Shown here: positions 1 to 9,365 of the stretch, piece by piece
Numbering within the stretch: the first letter of the stretch is position 1
Layout of the letters: each line of letters opens with the position of its first letter
Source: Balneola sp.
GTDB taxonomy: Bacteria; Bacteroidota; Rhodothermia; Balneolales; Balneolaceae
DNA length: 39,370 nt
Assembly (NCBI GenBank): GCA_002720745.1
Contig: PBJO01000001.1
Location: 95,386-134,755, forward strand
Reading direction: 5' to 3'
Program-made: the position numbers and the translations under genes
Notes under the pieces: generated by a model
What the model saw: the letters and a program-made list of their open reading frames with translations, nothing else
Databases searched by the model: none
Told to the model about the DNA's origin: nothing

Positions 1-2037
1 GTTTTTTCAATAACAGATATACCTAACAAAAATACATATGAAATTGAAGCCCCCGAGGAAGTCTTAAATGATAATAGCAACAAAATAATTTTGAAAAAGA
101 ATTATTTACTAGCATTGGGGAATAATACTCTTTATTTCTATAATCTCGACTTTAGTTTTTTTGCATTACAATTTAGCTATAATTTTGAACTTGATTGGGG
201 TGAGGTTAACAATTTCTATCTCAATGATGAATCATTTTATGTAAGTACAAGTAATGGTATTCATGAATTTGAGTCAGATTTAGACAATTTTTCAGACTTC
301 TCATTTATTTTAGCAAAAAATAGCTACATCTATGATGAGTTATTAAGTCCAGATGTACCACCTAATTTTACAGATATTGAAAAAGTAAATAATACTCTTT
401 GGATATCTAGTGATCTAAAGACACTTTCATTTCATCAAATAGAAAGTCTTGATAGCCTAGTTGAAAATAAAATCCTGGAAGAATCTAATATCAATGCAGC
501 AAAATCTTTGAATAACATTGATAATCTCTACTTTGCTAAAGAGATTAATGAAGTGTATGGCGGAACTAGTGGAAGAGGAATATATAAATTTGACTTAGAA
601 TTAAATCAATTAGTTAGATTAACGAGACAAGATGGCTTATTATCTAACAATATTTCAGATATTTACTATCAAGATGGCATTTTATTTATACAAAGTGGCC
701 AAGGATTAAACCTAATAAAGGATGGTAAAATCCGATCTCTTACAGAAGAAGACGGATTATCTATGACATCCTTTAATAAACGATCCATTCACAAGATCGA
801 TAGTTCAAAAAATATTTTTATTAGTGGAACAGATGGTTTATATCAATTCAATTATGCTGATTTATATGATGAGGATATTTCAAATGAAATTAAACTCTTT
901 CGAGTGGTTGGGTATGATAAATTTAACAATTCATACCCCATTCAAATCAGTAACAACGAGATAAAGATAGACTATCAAATAACTAGATTAGTGTTTGATA
1001 CTTACATAGGGAACCATTATAAGTCAGATAATAATAGATATTATTATAGTATTAATGGCGAAACAGATAATGCAAGTATCAATGGCAATCAAATAATGAT
1101 TTTTTCACCACCATATTACGGTTCATCAGTCAAAATCTATTTAATCGATGCTAATGGAAATAGATCTATTAATGATATAGAGATTGCCATTACTAATACC
1201 CCACCAATTTGGTTTAGTTATCAAGCATTCATCTTTTACCTGATCATATTAATCGGAGTTTATTGGATAATCCAAAAACAAAGAGTTAAAAAGGCTAAAG
1301 ATAACTTTGAAAAAGAACGACGAGAAAAAGAACTTAATGAGGCAAGAGACTTACAACAGAGTCTATTACCTAAGTCAACTCCCTCAACAAGTATATTTGA
1401 TATCAGTACATACCTTCAATCAGCTAACGAAATGGGTGGGGATTATTATGATTTCATTGAATACGAAAATAAGCTATATAGTATTTGCGGTGATGCAACT
1501 GGTCATGGCGTAACTTCGGGCATCATGGTTTCTGTGACCAAGGCTGGATTAAATGGTGTTGAACTAGAATCCCCATCTAATATGCTAAGCAAATTAAATC
1601 AGATAGTAAAAAAAGTGAATTTCGGTAGAATTCGTATGAGCTTATCTGTAGTTAAACTTGAAGAAAATGCTATTGAAATTAGTTCCGCTGCAATGCCTCC
1701 TTATTATTTGTACAAGTCAAAGAATAAACAGTTAGAAGAAGTTTTAGTTCCGAATCTACCCCTAGGTGGTCTTAGTCGAACTAAATATGAGTCAAATAAA
1801 CATGATTTTGAAATTGGAGATATCTTAGTTTTGATGTCTGATGGGTTACCAGAATTACCCAATGAGTCAAACGAACTATTAGACTACGAAGCTATTTACA
1901 ATGAAATTTTTGAGAACATTGATAAAAGTGCAAAACAAATTTCTAATGCATTATTAAGTTTGGGGAAAAAATGGCGAACTCATCTTGATGATTTACCTGA
2001 CGATATAACTTTAGTAGTTATAAAAAAAGTTGCTTAA
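1..2037 (+). CDS. Membrane sensor with beta-propeller/Y_Y_Y region and PP2C (RsbU/SpoIIE-type) phosphatase, 5' truncated
   Basis: The reading frame is open from base 1, so the gene begins upstream of the window; the TTG at 91 is only an internal codon. The N-terminal part (to about 870) shows short propeller-like repeats such as GLLSNNISDIYY, typical of two-component regulator propeller sensors. A Y_Y_Y-like beta domain follows (about 880-1195), then one membrane helix (about 1210-1275), a charged coiled coil (1280-1365) and a PP2C phosphatase domain to the end. The phosphatase has the expected acidic metal-binding motifs GGDYYDF, GDATGHG, SDGLPEL and DDITLVV. By family, such proteins dephosphorylate STAS-domain anti-sigma antagonists. 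A STAS protein and an RsbW-like kinase lie just downstream on the opposite strand, so a partner-switching role is likely. The gene converges on the cyclase gene, and the two stop codons overlap (2034-2037). The ligand is unknown. Confidence 0.88.
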   Translation, partial: VFSITDIPNKNTYEIEAPEEVLNDNSNKIILKKNYLLALGNNTLYFYNLDFSFFALQFSYNFELDWGEVNNFYLNDESFYVSTSNGIHEFESDLDNFSDFSFILAKNSYIYDELLSPDVPPNFTDIEKVNNTLWISSDLKTLSFHQIESLDSLVENKILEESNINAAKSLNNIDNLYFAKEINEVYGGTSGRGIYKFDLELNQLVRLTRQDGLLSNNISDIYYQDGILFIQSGQGLNLIKDGKIRSLTEEDGLSMTSFNKRSIHKIDSSKNIFISGTDGLYQFNYADLYDEDISNEIKLFRVVGYDKFNNSYPIQISNNEIKIDYQITRLVFDTYIGNHYKSDNNRYYYSINGETDNASINGNQIMIFSPPYYGSSVKIYLIDANGNRSINDIEIAITNTPPIWFSYQAFIFYLIILIGVYWIIQKQRVKKAKDNFEKERREKELNEARDLQQSLLPKSTPSTSIFDISTYLQSANEMGGDYYDFIEYENKLYSICGDATGHGVTSGIMVSVTKAGLNGVELESPSNMLSKLNQIVKKVNFGRIRMSLSVVKLEENAIEISSAAMPPYYLYKSKNKQLEEVLVPNLPLGGLSRTKYESNKHDFEIGDILVLMSDGLPELPNESNELLDYEAIYNEIFENIDKSAKQISNALLSLGKKWRTHLDDLPDDITLVVIKKVA

Positions 2038-3950
2038 GTCAACTTATGAGTAAAGCTTCTTACTGGGATAGATTTCTCTTTCCCTTTGACATTAATAAAT
2101 ATTTGATCTGTAAATAAGGACTTATTTAAAATATTATCATATACAGATTCTGAAATTATAATCTCATTTGGCCTAGCATGTGAACAAAATCTTGCAGCTT
2201 GGTTCACATTATCCCCAATCACTGTATAGTTCATTTGTTTATCCGATCCAATATTTCCGGCAACTACTTCGCCAAAGTGGATACCTATACCTATCCTTAA
2301 CTTATGATTGTTGTGTTTTTCTAATTCTTCATTAAATCTATCAAGCCTTTTAAACATGGTCATTCCACAATCAACTGCGTTTTGACAATCTTGGTCAGAA
2401 TTATTTGGTATTCCGAACAATACCATTAATTCATCACCAATAATCTTATCAAGAGTTCCATTGAACTCATAGACAACGTCAATCATATCAGTAAAATACT
2501 TATTCAATATTGCAACTAAATCAGACGCCGTAGTTTTTTCAGAAAAGGAGGTGAATCCTCTGATATCTGCAAATAGAACACATGCATTAGTAAGCTTACC
2601 ACCCAAATCAGTTTTTGAGTTATCGTCTAGAATTTCATCAACAATATTTCCTGAAACATATTTCTTAAAGGTAGTCTTAACCTTTTGCATATCTGATATA
2701 TCGTCAAAAGATAAAATAAATCCAGATCGATCATTATTTTTATCAAAAACAGGCGAAATTGTTGTATCCAACGTTCGTGAAATACCATTAGAATTCACAT
2801 ATGGTACATTTTTAATTATTTGCACTTTATTATTTGCTGATTCAGATGCCTCAAAATTACTGATTACTTCTAGGAATGATTCATTATCTGCAAATATAAT
2901 CCCATAGTACTGATTTTGTATATCTTCTCGTTCTAGACCAATAACATCAATTGCTTTTTTGTTTACATATTCAATCTCACCAAACTCTGTAAATTTTATT
3001 ATTCCAGCCTCAATAGATGTCATTATATTATCAATCAAATTATTTGTCGATTGAAGATCATCAATGAGTTTCAAATTATTAATCGTCAAACTAATTTCCT
3101 TAGTAAGGCTATCAAATAGATTAGCATCTTTACTTGAAAAATTCACAAAGCCCCTGCGGCTTTCTTTGTCAGCTAAAATTATACAACCAAGTAAATTACC
3201 TCTGAAATAAATTGGGCTACAAATTGAATTTTGTTTGACAAACTTAACCAAATTGAATTGATCTGGTTTTAGAAGAAATGTTTTATTTGTATTCTTAAGT
3301 TCTGATAGAAGTCCTTTATTATCTGTCAACATTCTTTTAGGCAAATCTTCACTCTGGATTTCAAAAGTTGCCCTGACTTCATAAATATTTGTATTAGAGT
3401 CTCTAAGGATAAACATACCCTTTGAGGCTGCATAAAGTGATACTAAGTGTATGAGAATATATTCTAATGTTTCATTAGACAAATCCTCACAAAAACTAAG
3501 CATATTTGTAAGTTGAACAATAGACTCAAATTCAAGGTCTTTAATACTAGCCCTAGATTCAATTTTTCTAATTCTTTTTTCATAAAATATCCCTGCAAGT
3601 TTTCTTGATAAGTGACTACTGAAACTCAATAACTTTTGGGCATTACTTGTACTATTATTTCCATATACGAATCCTATTGTCTCATTTTTACAAAAAATTG
3701 GATAAAAAACTACTTGATAATCTTCATGAAGAAAATGAATATCAAATTTATTCAAGCCAACTTTTGATTTTTCTACCTCTCTAAAATAAGAGATAGCCTC
3801 TTTTTGATATTTAACCGATTGTGCGCCTAAAAAATAATCTAGGCCCCCTACATTTTTTAGGAATTCTTTTTGCTTATAGAATAAGCAACTTATATCTATA
3901 TCAGGGTAGGTCTCTTTGTAATTGGAAATGTTCTTTGATATAGAAAACAA
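2034..3950 (-). CDS. Class III adenylate/guanylate cyclase with GAF-like and PAS regions
   Basis: This 638-residue soluble protein makes a cyclic nucleotide from ATP or GTP. Residues about 1-125 and 150-290 look like GAF-type sensing regions, 300-425 is a PAS domain, and 453-620 is the cyclase homology domain. The catalytic residues are all visible: metal-binding D462 (FADIRGF) and D506 (IIGDELM), base-selecting K502 and D580 (VIGD), and the transition-state pair N583 and R587 (NVNQAAR). The K/D pair favours ATP, so adenylate cyclase is more likely. The start is TTG at 3950: an in-frame stop lies three codons upstream, and an AGGTGA ribosome site sits six bases before it. It is the last gene of a unit with the RsbW-like and STAS genes, 20 bp after the STAS stop. 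There is no signal peptide or clear membrane helix. Confidence 0.9.
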   Translation of the reverse strand: MFSISKNISNYKETYPDIDISCLFYKQKEFLKNVGGLDYFLGAQSVKYQKEAISYFREVEKSKVGLNKFDIHFLHEDYQVVFYPIFCKNETIGFVYGNNSTSNAQKLLSFSSHLSRKLAGIFYEKRIRKIESRASIKDLEFESIVQLTNMLSFCEDLSNETLEYILIHLVSLYAASKGMFILRDSNTNIYEVRATFEIQSEDLPKRMLTDNKGLLSELKNTNKTFLLKPDQFNLVKFVKQNSICSPIYFRGNLLGCIILADKESRRGFVNFSSKDANLFDSLTKEISLTINNLKLIDDLQSTNNLIDNIMTSIEAGIIKFTEFGEIEYVNKKAIDVIGLEREDIQNQYYGIIFADNESFLEVISNFEASESANNKVQIIKNVPYVNSNGISRTLDTTISPVFDKNNDRSGFILSFDDISDMQKVKTTFKKYVSGNIVDEILDDNSKTDLGGKLTNACVLFADIRGFTSFSEKTTASDLVAILNKYFTDMIDVVYEFNGTLDKIIGDELMVLFGIPNNSDQDCQNAVDCGMTMFKRLDRFNEELEKHNNHKLRIGIGIHFGEVVAGNIGSDKQMNYTVIGDNVNQAARFCSHARPNEIIISESVYDNILNKSLFTDQIFINVKGKEKSIPVRSFTHKLT

Positions 3951-3956
3951 GGCCCA

Positions 3957-3962
3957 TCACCT
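3957..3962 (-). promoter_or_regulatory. Ribosome binding site of the cyclase gene
   Basis: The minus strand reads AGGTGA here, six bases before the TTG at 3950. It decides the start of the cyclase gene: the nearby ATG at 3957 is out of frame, and an in-frame stop lies just upstream. Confidence 0.5.
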
Positions 3963-3970
3963 AATATTGA

Positions 3971-4306
3971 TTACTGAGCAACCGCTTCTTCTAGACTTTT
4001 AAAAGTATTACAATACTTTGTAAGACCCATAATTGAAAATGTTTTTTCGATAATTGGAGCCATGTGACACAATGATAAGCTTCCATCTTTTTCTTGAAGT
4101 ATTTCAATTACTTCAATTAATATTGATGCACCAATACTATTAACAATTTTTGATTGCTCTAAGTCTAAAATAAAATGGTATTTATTCTCCTTGACGTTTT
4201 CCTCGACAAGAGAAATCACAAGCTCACCTAGATCTTTATTGAAATAGCCTTCTGTTTTTACTACTACAAAATTATTGTGTTCTTCAGTACTAATTATCTT
4301 GCTCAT
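3971..4306 (-). CDS. STAS-domain anti-sigma factor antagonist-like protein (RsbV/SpoIIAA family)
   Basis: This 111-residue protein is a single STAS domain. Beta-strand segments (FVVVKTEGYFN, HFILDLEQSKIVNSIGASIL) surround the conserved serine loop. In the family, the unphosphorylated protein binds the RsbW-like kinase and frees its target, and phosphorylation of a serine in this loop breaks the interaction. The loop here reads V-N-S57-I-G, where many relatives have D-S-(S/T)-G. S57 is therefore the likely phosphoacceptor, and the usual second hydroxyl residue is isoleucine. The gene overlaps the upstream kinase gene by 17 bp, implying coupled translation, and is followed 20 bp later by the cyclase gene. 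The final output, sigma factor or cyclase, cannot be read from the window. Confidence 0.88.
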   Translation of the reverse strand: MSKIISTEEHNNFVVVKTEGYFNKDLGELVISLVEENVKENKYHFILDLEQSKIVNSIGASILIEVIEILQEKDGSLSLCHMAPIIEKTFSIMGLTKYCNTFKSLEEAVAQ

Positions 4307-4727
4307 TTTTCTTTTTCTTTGTCATTGTGAGTGTAGTTCCGTCATTACCCGATTCATAATCGACTGAATCCATCAACTCTTTGATGAGCATTACACCCCA
4401 TCCCCTCTTTCTTTCTTGTTTTTTTAATTTTGAATCGATGTCTGGTATTTGAATTCCTTCACTGTCAAAGCCTTTTCCTTTGTCTATAACTTTTATTGTT
4501 AATTCATCGTCTGAGATAGTGAAATTTATAAATATATCTTTTTGAGATTCGGAGTGTTCAAATGCATTAATTGTTGCTTCGATTAATGCCATAGATATTT
4601 CACCAGATGCCTCCTCACTTAATTCCATATATTTAGCAATTACATCAGCTGTATTTGTCGCCACAAGTTCCATATCCTTTAATATTGGAATGCGTAATTC
4701 AACTGATGGTTTTGTTTCTTTTGACAT
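4290..4727 (-). CDS. RsbW-like anti-sigma regulatory serine kinase (GHKL ATPase)
   Basis: This 145-residue protein is one HATPase_c (GHKL) domain. It has the N box (EATINAFEHSE), the G1 box (DKGKGFD) and the G2 box (RGWGVMLIKELMD) expected of RsbW/SpoIIAB kinases. Such kinases phosphorylate a STAS antagonist and sequester a sigma factor or other partner. It is the first gene of a three-gene unit with the STAS and cyclase genes. The start is ATG at 4727, and the 107 bp to the divergent M16 peptidase gene must hold both promoters. No sigma factor gene is present nearby, so the sequestered partner is unknown. Confidence 0.9.
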   Translation of the reverse strand: MSKETKPSVELRIPILKDMELVATNTADVIAKYMELSEEASGEISMALIEATINAFEHSESQKDIFINFTISDDELTIKVIDKGKGFDSEGIQIPDIDSKLKKQERKRGWGVMLIKELMDSVDYESGNDGTTLTMTKKKKNEQDN

Positions 4728-4834
4728 AATTAGCCTTTACATTTATTGAAACATTTTAAACTATCTTACGTTGGATTATAATAATAGAAACCATTCTAAG
4801 TATCAACAAATTACTAATATTTAAAGCTACGCAA

Positions 4835-7720
4835 ATGATTTCCAAATTCAGAACAATACTTATTACTCTTATATTTCTAACTTTGTGTATATCTAATTTA
4901 AAAGCACAAACATCATTTATAAAAGAGGTTAACTATTCAAAAAATAATAAAATGCTTGTTATACCTTTTAAGGAATTTAAGCTGGATAACGGACTCACTG
5001 TAATTATTCATGAAGATGACTCCGATCCTTTGGTTCATGTGGATATCACTTATCATGTAGGTTCGGCAAGAGAGGAATTGTATAAGTCTGGTTTTGCTCA
5101 CTTTTTTGAACATATGATGTTCCAAGGTTCGGAAAATGTTGCTGATGAAGAGCACTTCAAAATTATTAGTGATGCTGGAGGAACCTTAAATGGATCTACC
5201 AATCGAGATCGTACCAATTATTATCAAACCGTCCCTAGCAATCAGCTGGAAGTGGTGCTATGGTTGGAGGCTGATCGTATGGGTTTTTTCTTAGATGCGG
5301 TGACCCAGAAAAAATTTGAAATTCAACGAGAAACCGTAAAAAATGAAAAGGGGCAAAATTATGACAACGCAGCCTATGGCCGTTGGAGTGAACTAACAGC
5401 TGAAACTTTGTATCCTTTTGGTCACCCCTATTCCTGGCTTACAATTGGAAAATTGGAAGATCTGGATAGAGTAAATGTAGATGATTTAAAGAAATTCTTT
5501 ATGCGATGGTATGGGCCAAACAACGCTACCCTTACCATTGGCGGAAATGTAACCGCAGAGGAAGTTATTCCTATGGTAGAAAAATATTTTGGAGTCATTC
5601 CTAGAGGACCGGAAGTTAAGAGTATGAAATTACGCTCCGTTCAACTCGATGCAGATCGCTATGTATCATATGTAGATAACAATATTCGATTCCCCGCTCT
5701 TTTAGCAACCTATCCAACAGTACCACGCTTTCATCCGGATGAGGCACCTCTTGATTTCTTAGCACAAATTCTTGGAACCGGTAGAAGTTCGTATTTATTC
5801 AAAAAATTTATTCTAACCCAAAAAGCCATTCAGGCCTCCGTATTCCATCCTGTAAGTGAACTTGCTGGTGAATTTACTATGTTTGTATTACCATTTCCAG
5901 GCCAAACTTTAGCAGATTTCGAGCATGAAATGAGAACAATCTTAGACGAATTTGCCTCAGAAGGTGTAAGTGATAATGATTTAGCTAAGATTAAGGCTAG
6001 TTTTGAGTCCAGCTTTATTAATGGACTAACCTCTGTTAGCGGAAAAGTTTCTCAATTAGCTGATTATCAGACTATTGCCGGAGATGCTAATTATATAGAT
6101 GAGGACTTAAGCCGTTATTTAGAAGTGAGTAAAGAAGATATTATGCGGGTTTTTAACAAGTACATATACAATAAGCCAGGAGTATTACTAAGTGTACTTC
6201 CCAATGATAATGGAGCAACGGCGCCTGCAGCACCCGATAACTATCTTGCTCAAAAAGAGGGTGATAATCCATTCCCTACCACAGACTATTCTGGACTTTC
6301 CTATTCACGCCCAGAAGGAGATACGTTTGACAGGAGCATTAAACCGACCCCAGGAACTGCTCCTTTGGTTAAAGTACCTGACTATTGGAGAGCTAAGTTT
6401 AAAAACGGAATCAAACTTATTGGTAGCGAATCAAATGAAATACCAACCATTAATATGCAGCTATACATCAAAGGTGGACATGAACTGGATGCTAATGATC
6501 CACAAAAGGCAGGCCTCGCATCTTTAACTGCAGCATTGATGAATGAAAGCACTCAAAATTATAGTTCTGAAGAAATTTCTGAAGAACTACGTCTCATTGC
6601 CAGTTCTATTTCAGTATCAGGAGGTAGGAGTGAAACGGTAATGGGACTAAGTACTCTAAGGAAAAATTTGACCCGTACTATGGAGTTGTTTGAAGAAATA
6701 CTTTACCGCCCAGCTTTTACTGAAGAAGACTTTAATCGAGTTAAGCAGCAACAGCTTGAAAGCATTCGTGCTTCTTACCAAAATCCTGCGGCCGTAGCTG
6801 GTCAAATCTACAATCGATTGCTCTATGGAGATGAACATATTTATTCGGTTCCTACCTCAGGCCTAGAGGAAACGGTAAACCGAATTACTATTGAAGATAT
6901 TCGAGCTTTCTATGAATCATATATGTCTCCTAAGATTACAGAAGTAGTTGTAGTCGGTAATATTACTGAAGAAGAAGCACTGTCCAGCCTAGCATTTCTG
7001 AACAATTGGGAATCTAAAAATGTAAATATTCCTGACTTACCCGAGCCCAAGCCCGGAGATTATACTAAAGTGTATCTTATGGATAAAGTGGGCGCTCCAC
7101 AATCTGAAATACGTATTGGCTATGTATCTAATATGACCTACGACGCAACAGGTGAGTACTTTAAAACTAGTCTGATGAACTACAGCTTAGGTGGTGCTTT
7201 TAACAGCCGAATTAATCTAAACCTGCGAGAAGATAAAGGTTGGACTTATGGCGCTCGCTCTGGATTTAGTGGAAATGATCGAGGAAGTCAATTTACAGCA
7301 TCAGCTGGCATTAAAGCCAGTGCTACCGATAGTGCAGTAGTAGAGTTTATAAAAGAAATCAAAGGCTTTCAAGAAGATGGAATTACCAAGGATGAGCTCA
7401 ATTTTATGAGAAACTCTATTGGCCAGCGAGATGCACGCCGCTACGAAACACCTTTTCAAAAAGCTGGTTTCTTAGGCAATATCATCCGATACGACCTAGA
7501 TGGCTCCTATGTTGAGAAACAAGCTGAAATTATACAAAATATTACTCGCGAGGAGATCAATGCTTTAGCCAAGAAATATTTAAATACCGAAAATACCTAC
7601 ATTTTAGTAGTTGGAGATGGAGCAACTAATCGTGATAGGCTTAAGGCTCTTGGTTATGAGGTCATTGATGTCACTGAGAAGGGAGACATCATAGAACCTA
7701 TTCAAGAAGGTAGCGAATAA
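4835..7720 (+). CDS. Secreted M16 family zinc metallopeptidase (insulinase/pitrilysin-like, two M16 units)
   Basis: This 961-residue protein starts with a signal peptide (about residues 1-25, hydrophobic core then NLKAQ), so it acts outside the cytoplasm. The N-terminal M16 unit carries the inverted zinc motif H89-F-F-E92-H93, with the third zinc ligand expected in the ETVKNEKGQ stretch (E166/E171, most likely E171). The second half (from about residue 510) is a second M16 unit without the zinc motif, as usual for the inactive half of the clamshell. It contains the family's R/Y-type substrate-binding region near NLREDKGWTYG. These peptidases degrade peptides inside a closed chamber. The gene stands alone, with an 82 bp convergent gap to the photolyase gene. 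The exact substrate is unknown. Confidence 0.93.
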   Translation: MISKFRTILITLIFLTLCISNLKAQTSFIKEVNYSKNNKMLVIPFKEFKLDNGLTVIIHEDDSDPLVHVDITYHVGSAREELYKSGFAHFFEHMMFQGSENVADEEHFKIISDAGGTLNGSTNRDRTNYYQTVPSNQLEVVLWLEADRMGFFLDAVTQKKFEIQRETVKNEKGQNYDNAAYGRWSELTAETLYPFGHPYSWLTIGKLEDLDRVNVDDLKKFFMRWYGPNNATLTIGGNVTAEEVIPMVEKYFGVIPRGPEVKSMKLRSVQLDADRYVSYVDNNIRFPALLATYPTVPRFHPDEAPLDFLAQILGTGRSSYLFKKFILTQKAIQASVFHPVSELAGEFTMFVLPFPGQTLADFEHEMRTILDEFASEGVSDNDLAKIKASFESSFINGLTSVSGKVSQLADYQTIAGDANYIDEDLSRYLEVSKEDIMRVFNKYIYNKPGVLLSVLPNDNGATAPAAPDNYLAQKEGDNPFPTTDYSGLSYSRPEGDTFDRSIKPTPGTAPLVKVPDYWRAKFKNGIKLIGSESNEIPTINMQLYIKGGHELDANDPQKAGLASLTAALMNESTQNYSSEEISEELRLIASSISVSGGRSETVMGLSTLRKNLTRTMELFEEILYRPAFTEEDFNRVKQQQLESIRASYQNPAAVAGQIYNRLLYGDEHIYSVPTSGLEETVNRITIEDIRAFYESYMSPKITEVVVVGNITEEEALSSLAFLNNWESKNVNIPDLPEPKPGDYTKVYLMDKVGAPQSEIRIGYVSNMTYDATGEYFKTSLMNYSLGGAFNSRINLNLREDKGWTYGARSGFSGNDRGSQFTASAGIKASATDSAVVEFIKEIKGFQEDGITKDELNFMRNSIGQRDARRYETPFQKAGFLGNIIRYDLDGSYVEKQAEIIQNITREEINALAKKYLNTENTYILVVGDGATNRDRLKALGYEVIDVTEKGDIIEPIQEGSE

Positions 7721-7802
7721 TCGATCGCCTAGCATCCATCTAGCTGTTCAATATTTAACTAATAAGAGACTTAACTTCTTTTACTTATTCTACCCACCTA
7801 TA

Positions 7803-9305
7803 TTAATTTGTGCGATGGGTATGTTTTTTTAGAATCCTTTTATTCTCCTTTTTAACCAATAAAGATTCTCTATAACTCCAGATTTTCTTTCTAGCTACTG
7901 ATGCTGCTAGTGCGACATCTACGATTGGGTTGGGATACACGAGGCCATTCAAATCTGGTAAACATGCTTTTTCAATGGGAGTTATGGTCCATGGTTCGTG
8001 TATATAAGCCAGAGGATAATGTTGCAACTCAGGAACCCATTGCCTAATAAATACTCCATCTGGATCATGGTCTTTAGACTGTTTTACAGGGTTATACATC
8101 CGTATTGTATTTATCCCAGTGGTCCCAGCTTGCATTTGAAATTGAGGATAGTGAATACCAGGTTCATAGTCTAAAAAAAGTCTTGCCAGATGATACACAC
8201 CAAGCCTCCAATCACAATCTAAATGATGACATAAAAAAGAAACCAGCATAGCCCTCATCCGAAAATTAATCCACCCTGTTTTCTGTAGACAACGCATACA
8301 GGCATCAACCAGTGGTATGCCGGTACAACCTTGCTTCCAAGCCTCTAAAAAGTCCGGTCTACTGGAATATGACATAAGCTTGTATCCCCGATTTAAGCAC
8401 TCTAACTCATATTTCGGTTCCATTTCGAACTTTTGAATGAAATGGCAATTCCACATAAGTCTGGTCAAAAAAGAAGAGTAGGCTCGGAAGCTTTCCGTCC
8501 TTGCTGGGTGTTTACTTACAAATCCATACACCTGTCTCACGCTTACATTACCCCATGCCAGATGCGGCGACACTCGACTGCAACTATCTCGTGATAATGA
8601 TGGCTTAGAAATATACCGCTGATAATTTCTGCCCCGGCTACCAATAAAACTCTCTAAGCGTTTCCATGCTTGGGTCTCCCCCGCAGGTTGATACATCTCA
8701 GAGTAGCGCTCTAGCTTTATCCTTGTCTCCAGTGGAATGGGAAAAGGATGCTGGCGAGAAATATCCTTGATTAAAGATTTTATTTGCTCACTTGGTGGTG
8801 AAAAGACTGGAGTAAACAGAGATTGATTCATACATGCCTTCCAGGCTTTATTCCAACCATCTCGGGTATCTATTCCTCGAAGTACCCCATCTCGCTGACA
8901 TTGTATCCACTGTATACCTTGCTGTTTACAAAAGCTAGCCACACCTTTGTCACGCTCCCATGTTCTACAAGTTCCAGATTCTTGATAAGAAAATAACTGC
9001 TCAATAGAGAAGGTATCCGCCAAAAAATGAAAAATTTTAAGAGTATCTCCCCAGGCAATCATTACCTGCCTTTGCACAGCTAGTAACTGCTTATTCATAT
9101 CTTTTAGGGAGTGATAAACAAACTGTTGATGCCGCAAAGATGAATCCGGCCCTACTAATTCATTAGGATCAAACACATATAGTGGGATATAATCATTTTT
9201 GACTTGTTCAGCTAAGTAAAATCCCTCATGATCAGCCAATCGAATATCTCTCTTCAACCATACTATATTAATGGGCGGCTTAGACTCTTTATTAGGGGAA
9301 TTCAT
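7803..9305 (-). CDS. Photolyase/cryptochrome family FAD protein with non-canonical electron-transfer residues
   Basis: This is a 500-residue member of the cryptochrome/photolyase family, which repairs UV-induced pyrimidine dimers or senses blue light using FAD. The N-terminal alpha/beta antenna domain begins [16 protein letters not shown]. The C-terminal FAD domain shows [32 protein letters not shown] and an [11 protein letters not shown] stretch. Numbered from the ATG, the positions matching the E. coli tryptophan triad W382/W359/W306 read F389, W366 and Y313. The position next to flavin N5 (N378 in E. coli) reads H385. I chose the ATG at 9305; an in-frame TTG at 9329 would add eight residues. 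It lies 36 bp after mnmE on the same strand and may be co-transcribed. Whether it is a repair enzyme or a photoreceptor is not clear. Confidence 0.87.
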   Translation of the reverse strand: MNSPNKESKPPINIVWLKRDIRLADHEGFYLAEQVKNDYIPLYVFDPNELVGPDSSLRHQQFVYHSLKDMNKQLLAVQRQVMIAWGDTLKIFHFLADTFSIEQLFSYQESGTCRTWERDKGVASFCKQQGIQWIQCQRDGVLRGIDTRDGWNKAWKACMNQSLFTPVFSPPSEQIKSLIKDISRQHPFPIPLETRIKLERYSEMYQPAGETQAWKRLESFIGSRGRNYQRYISKPSLSRDSCSRVSPHLAWGNVSVRQVYGFVSKHPARTESFRAYSSFLTRLMWNCHFIQKFEMEPKYELECLNRGYKLMSYSSRPDFLEAWKQGCTGIPLVDACMRCLQKTGWINFRMRAMLVSFLCHHLDCDWRLGVYHLARLFLDYEPGIHYPQFQMQAGTTGINTIRMYNPVKQSKDHDPDGVFIRQWVPELQHYPLAYIHEPWTITPIEKACLPDLNGLVYPNPIVDVALAASVARKKIWSYRESLLVKKENKRILKKHTHRTN

Positions 9306-9365
9306 GTGTATGGATATGTTTGTATTCAAAGCGAATAATTCGAAAATATACGTGTACTACCTAAA

